Below are positions 61,832 through 64,000 of a DNA stretch of 64,000 bases, piece after piece. Location: the NCBI RefSeq assembly GCF_049943955.1, contig NZ_JBNFTW010000015.1, positions 1-64,000 of the forward strand, in the 5' to 3' direction. Made by a program: the position numbers and the translations under genes. The DNA is from Desulfosporosinus sp049943955 (lineage in GTDB: Bacteria; Bacillota; Desulfitobacteriia; Desulfitobacteriales; Desulfitobacteriaceae). The notes under the pieces were generated by a model that was not told the origin of the DNA, did no database searches, and saw only the letters and a list, made by a program, of their open reading frames with translations. Within the stretch, counting starts at the first letter, position 1; the number at the start of each line of letters is the position of its first letter.

Positions 61832-63463
61832 ATGAATAATGCTTATTTCGAGCTCAAATTTCCTGAAAATGAACCCGTAAAAGGGTATATGCCGGGGTCC
61901 CCGGAACGTGATGCTTTAAAGGCAGAGCTTGACCGTCAATTGGCAAACCCTGTTGAGGTGCCGATAATCATTGGCGGCAAGGAAATACGGACCGGAAATA
62001 AAGCCCCAATGATCTGCCCTCATGATCACCAAAAAGTCCTCGGTGAGTACCATGTTGCTGGAGAAAAAGAACTGCTTTTGGCTATTGAAGCTGCAGAGGC
62101 CGCGAGAGAAGAATGGGAAAATATGCCCTGGGAGCACAGAGCAACGATTTTCTTAAAAGCAGCGGATCTCTTAACAGGAAAATATCGGGCTAAAGTGGCT
62201 GCTTCTTGCATGCTTGGCCAAAGTAAGAACCCCTTCCAAGCGGAAATTGATGCGATTTGTGAACTGGCAGATTTCCTGCGTTTTAATACTTACTACGCTC
62301 AAGAAATTTACAAGCAGCAGCCAATGAATACCCCCGGTGTCTGGAATCGCGTCGAATATCGCGCCCTGGATGGGTTTGTAGCGGCAATTACACCCTTTAA
62401 CTTTACCTCAATTGGCGGCAATCTCTCGACAGCACCGGCAATCGTTGGCAACACCGTCTTATGGAAACCGTCGTCAACGGCTGTCCTTTCCAACTATTAT
62501 TTCATGCAAATCCTTATAGAAGCCGGTTTACCCGCCGGGGTTATCAATTTTGTGCCTTGCAGGGGTACTGACTTTGGCAGAGTGGTGGTAAACCATCCTA
62601 AGATGGCGGGTTTCCACTTTACCGGTTCTACCGCAGTATTCAACGGAATTTGGAACCAAGTTGGCAGTAATATCGCTAAGTATGTTTCATATCCTCGTCT
62701 TGTCGGCGAAACGGGCGGCAAAGACTTTATCTTTGCCCATGAATCGGCAGATATCGAAGCCCTCACCTGTGCAATGGTTCTTGGGGCTAATGAATATCAA
62801 GGGCAAAAATGCTCGGCGGCCTCTCGCGCTTACATTCCGGAAAGCCTTTGGAGTGAATTAAAAGGGCGTCTTGAAGAGGAAATCGGCAAGATTAAGATGG
62901 GTGACGTCCGCGACTTTACCAATCTCATGAATGCTGTCATTGATCATAATTCCTTCTTAAATATTAAAAACTATCTTGATTATGCCAGAGAATCTCAGGA
63001 TGCAGAGATCATCATCGGCGGCGGCTGCGATGACAGCGTTGGTTACTTTGTCGAGCCGACGGTCATTTTAGCCAAGACTCCCAACTTTAAGACGATGGTG
63101 GAAGAAATCTTTGGACCGGTTATGACCGTTTATGTCTATCCCAATGACAAATTGGAAGAAACCCTGAAAGCCTGCGATACGGCAACGATCTATGGTTTGA
63201 CGGGCGCTGTTTTTGCTCAGGACAGAGCTGCGGTTATCAAGATCGCCAAAGACTTGGATCATGCGGCCGGAAATTTCTATATTAATGATAAGCCGACCGG
63301 TGCCGTTGTCGGACAACAGCCCTTCGGTGGAAGCCGAGCCTCAGGTACCAATGATAAAGCAGGCAGTGCCATTAACTTATATCGCTGGATAAGCCAACGG
63401 GCTATCAAAGAAGCGATGGTTCCCCGTACTGTTGTTAATTATCCATATATGACGGAGAAATAA
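61832..63463 (+). CDS. pruA: 1-pyrroline-5-carboxylate dehydrogenase (ALDH4-type)
   Basis: The 543-residue aldehyde dehydrogenase has the general base Glu in LVGETGGKDF (about 290), the catalytic Cys in YQGQKCSAASRAYIP (about 326), and the block NDKPTGAVVGQQPFGGSRASG. The length and N-terminal 40-residue extension match ALDH4A1-type P5C dehydrogenases rather than generic ALDHs. It oxidises glutamate semialdehyde/P5C to glutamate with NAD+. It receives P5C from HypD or from proline dehydrogenation. GAGGAGGAAAATCCAA precedes ATG 61832. Confidence 0.94.
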   Translation: MNNAYFELKFPENEPVKGYMPGSPERDALKAELDRQLANPVEVPIIIGGKEIRTGNKAPMICPHDHQKVLGEYHVAGEKELLLAIEAAEAAREEWENMPWEHRATIFLKAADLLTGKYRAKVAASCMLGQSKNPFQAEIDAICELADFLRFNTYYAQEIYKQQPMNTPGVWNRVEYRALDGFVAAITPFNFTSIGGNLSTAPAIVGNTVLWKPSSTAVLSNYYFMQILIEAGLPAGVINFVPCRGTDFGRVVVNHPKMAGFHFTGSTAVFNGIWNQVGSNIAKYVSYPRLVGETGGKDFIFAHESADIEALTCAMVLGANEYQGQKCSAASRAYIPESLWSELKGRLEEEIGKIKMGDVRDFTNLMNAVIDHNSFLNIKNYLDYARESQDAEIIIGGGCDDSVGYFVEPTVILAKTPNFKTMVEEIFGPVMTVYVYPNDKLEETLKACDTATIYGLTGAVFAQDRAAVIKIAKDLDHAAGNFYINDKPTGAVVGQQPFGGSRASGTNDKAGSAINLYRWISQRAIKEAMVPRTVVNYPYMTEK

Positions 63464-63495
63464 GCTTTCACATTCCAAGGGAAACGCTTCTAAGA

Positions 63496-63534
63496 AAAAA
63501 ATCCGCTTTGCAATTTTGTATGGCGGATTTTTTT
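63496..63534 (+). terminator. Terminator of the P5C dehydrogenase gene
   Basis: AAAAAATCCGC (63496-63506) pairs with GCGGATTTTTT (63523-63533). It has a T-run tail and lies 32 bases after the stop. Confidence 0.85.
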
Positions 63535-63738
63535 AGTGAAGTTAGGGTGTCAGATGGTGCTTTAATTCTTAAAGCTACAAATTGTTAAGTCAATTCTCTG
63601 GTTTCAGTTTGGCTATCATAATATTATAATGTTCTAATTATTAACGGGTTCCGTGGAGAGGTGCAAAATTACAATATAATGCGAAAAAGAGACCAATAAA
63701 AAATTTTGGTCACTTCTTTTTGGGCATCAAAATAAAGT

Positions 63739-63763
63739 TAGCCATCTTCTTAGAAGATGGCTA
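63739..63763 (-). terminator. Terminator of the right-edge membrane gene
   Basis: TAGCCATCTTCT/AGAAGATGGCTA with a single-base loop. The minus-strand tail is ACTTTATTTTG. The region 63535-63738 is AT-rich with no gene seen. Confidence 0.75.
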
Positions 63764-63781
63764 TCAATAATTCTAGTGACT

Positions 63782-64000
63782 TTAAGCTTGTGCGAGTCTA
63801 TTCCGTTCGGATTTACTAGTGATTAGAAAGATAAAATATCCAAAAATACTTGTAAGGATTAGGAGTATTGCCCAACCAGTGTTTAATTTACCCTGTCTAA
63901 AGACGTTTGCGATGGACCAGATTATCCAGAGAATCCAGCTTACTACAAAGAAGAGAATAGAAATACCCAGGTAAATGCTGCTGTTATTCCAATTTGCAGT
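63782..64000 (-). CDS. Small membrane protein, N-terminus outside the window
   Basis: On the minus strand an open frame enters from the right edge and ends TAA at 63782-63784, about 72 residues. Two strong hydrophobic segments are IYLGISILFFVVSWILWIIW and WAILLILTSIFGYFIFLI, followed by the polar tail TSKSERNRLAQA. The two-span layout resembles PLDc_N-type or other short inner-membrane proteins. No family is assigned because the start is missing. Confidence 0.6.
   Translation of the reverse strand, partial: TANWNNSSIYLGISILFFVVSWILWIIWSIANVFRQGKLNTGWAILLILTSIFGYFIFLITSKSERNRLAQA

Overview
The window looks like a chromosomal segment of an anaerobic, low-to-mid GC Firmicute. The likeliest group is the Desulfosporosinus/Desulfitobacterium branch of the Peptococcaceae. 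This is inferred from the gene families: oxygen-sensitive glycyl radical enzymes, a P-II protein lacking the uridylylated Tyr51, strong AGGAGG ribosome sites, many TTG/GTG starts, Firmicute-type RHS toxin remnants and TRAP uronate uptake. No rRNA, tRNA or CRISPR array was seen.

Layout. 0-0.4 kb: right end of an IS3-family element abutting a truncated gene. 0.4-5.7 kb (minus strand): a sigma-region-4-like protein, an ArsB/NhaD-type permease, a P-II/Amt ammonium pair and a small membrane protein. 6.1-18.6 kb (plus): a hexuronate catabolic operon with ROK regulator, DctPQM TRAP transporter, a metal-ligand-poor M24-like protein, Gfo/Idh oxidoreductase, IolB/KduI-type isomerase, tagaturonate reductase, altronate dehydratase, KDPG aldolase and KDG kinase. 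No uronate isomerase (UxaC) is present. 18.9-30.7 kb: housekeeping and mixed genes, namely a SWIM-SNF2 helicase, a KimA-like permease, an aldo/keto reductase with ferredoxin tail, an ectoine-type aspartate kinase, YbaK and topoisomerase III. 31-37.8 kb: a compact cluster with a short class II terpene cyclase (DxDD), a UbiB-like kinase, an ABC ATPase, two paralogous ABC-2 permeases and a methyltransferase between them.

38.4-63.5 kb is best read as a hydroxyproline/proline catabolic island. A LivJHMGF importer is followed by two glycyl radical enzymes and two radical-SAM activases. The second enzyme is a clear trans-4-hydroxy-L-proline dehydratase (HypD), which yields P5C. The first lacks the substrate-binding Asp of HypD and has no assigned substrate. 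Downstream lie a proline-racemase-fold enzyme with a Cys/Thr pair (trans-3-hydroxy-L-proline dehydratase) and an ornithine-cyclodeaminase-fold enzyme (probable pyrroline-2-carboxylate reductase). These are followed by a five-polypeptide flavin/Fe-S amino acid dehydrogenase behind a textbook sigma-54 promoter, and a P5C dehydrogenase. Together they can turn 3- and 4-hydroxyproline into proline, P5C and glutamate.

The island is interrupted at 50.2-55.0 kb by a decayed RHS toxin/immunity region. A 163-bp direct repeat brackets it, consisting of the hypD 3' end and terminator. The downstream copy is attached to a wrecked chimeric copy of both glycyl radical enzymes, evidence of an old block duplication and deletion. 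Hairpin-rich dispersed repeats, possibly IS200/IS605-type end remnants, punctuate the window at several operon boundaries.
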